Made by a program: the position numbers and the translations under genes
The notes under the pieces: model-generated
What the model was told of the DNA's origin: nothing
What the model saw: the letters and a program-made list of their open reading frames with translations, nothing else
Database searches by the model: none
In this document: one piece after another, positions 4,542 to 5,004 of the stretch
Layout: each line of letters starts with the position of its first letter
Numbering within the stretch: position 1 is the stretch's first letter
Assembly (NCBI GenBank): GCA_025997155.1
Contig: BNUF01000169.1
Coordinates: 1 to 5,004 of the forward strand
DNA length: 5,004 bases
Direction of reading: 5' to 3'
Source of the DNA: Clostridia bacterium
Lineage (GTDB): Bacteria; Bacillota; Clostridia; Lachnospirales; WQUN01

Positions 4542-5004
4542 ATGAGGATTCATGAGAACATTTTGGATATTTTAGCGAAATGCACTATTGACGGAAATGT
4601 AGTATTTTTGCCGACTGTGAAATTAGATAGAAAGGTATACAAGGAGTTAAATAAGTGCCTTGAAACAATCGGTGGCAAGTGGAGCAGGAGTAAAAAAGGA
4701 CACGTATTCGATTACGATATTGCGGACGCGTTTGAAAACTTGATTATTACAGGCGAAACGAAAGATATTAAGAAGAATTTCCAATTTTTTCCGACACCTC
4801 CCGAAATTTGCGAAATGTTATGCGACATGGCGGAACTTACAAACGAAAGCGTCGTTTTAGAACCGTCTTGTGGAAGTGGAAATATTATAAATGCCGTTTA
4901 CGCGCGAGGCGTAAATCGTATTTACGGCGTGGAGATTAATCCTGATATGAAAAAGCACATTGACGGCGATAAGTGCGAGCTTTTGTTTTCGGATTTCCTA
5001 GCGG
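4542..5004 (+). CDS. SAM-dependent DNA methylase, N6-adenine type, N-terminal part (3' end outside window)
   Basis: The frame is open from ATG 4542 to the window edge (154 codons). Residues 1-80 (MRIHENILDILAKC, LPTVKLDRKVYKELNKCLE, IGGKWSRSKKGHVFDY) are the N-terminal domain I know from phage and mobile-element methylases. Then follows KNFQFFPTPPEICEMLCDMA and motif I, LEPSCGSGNII (residues 106-116), the SAM-binding loop. YGVEINPDM (about 127-135) supplies the acidic ribose-binding position at E130. The catalytic NPPF/DPPY motif expected downstream is not in the window, so activity and the N6-adenine assignment follow from family resemblance only. As a stand-alone phage enzyme without a visible restriction partner it probably protects phage DNA. 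Confidence 0.88.
   Translation, partial: MRIHENILDILAKCTIDGNVVFLPTVKLDRKVYKELNKCLETIGGKWSRSKKGHVFDYDIADAFENLIITGETKDIKKNFQFFPTPPEICEMLCDMAELTNESVVLEPSCGSGNIINAVYARGVNRIYGVEINPDMKKHIDGDKCELLFSDFLA

Overview
The window looks like the early, replication and DNA-modification part of a double-stranded DNA bacteriophage or prophage from a Bacillota host, most probably of the clostridial kind. This rests on gene content and order: cytosine methyltransferase, phage radical SAM protein, HTH replication initiator, helicase-loader-like protein, RusA, small proteins, N6-adenine-type methylase. It also rests on the strong GGAGG/AGGGGG-type ribosome binding sites and on tight packing with ATGA, GTGA and longer overlaps. 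All genes read on the + strand. No integrase, repressor or structural gene is visible, so an integrated and a free phage cannot be told apart, and the host call is an inference.

Layout. 3-779 is the C-terminal part of a C5-cytosine methyltransferase whose 5' end lies outside the window. A possible 34-residue gene (709-813) overlaps its end out of frame and is joined by ATGA to a radical SAM protein (810-1697). The only sizeable non-coding gap follows (1698-1853). It is rich in inverted repeats and ends in the ribosome binding site of the replication initiator. 1854-2768 encodes the initiator: an N-terminal winged-helix region, a low-complexity linker and a C-terminal phage replication domain. 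Its linker DNA holds three copies of a 12-bp element on a 21-bp period followed by seven GAACTT hexamers, an arrangement like phage origins placed inside the initiator gene. 2755-3402 is a helicase loader/inhibitor-like protein. 3409-3699 is an unknown small protein. 3696-4009 is a RusA Holliday junction resolvase broken by an internal deletion with frameshift. 4006-4254 and about 4274-4521 are small unknown phage proteins, the second with a damaged or unusual start. 4542 to the window end is the N-terminal part of an SAM-dependent DNA methylase.

How they fit together. The initiator would bind the origin, the loader would bring in the replicative helicase (not in this window), and RusA would normally resolve recombination or replication intermediates but appears inactivated here. 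The two methyltransferases probably modify phage DNA against host restriction. The radical SAM protein is a recurring phage family whose reaction I cannot name.

The points most worth following are the structured gap at 1716-1847, which can be drawn as a switch controlling the initiator's ribosome binding site; the repeat block inside the initiator gene; and two signs of gene decay (rusA and the start of the 4274-4521 gene).
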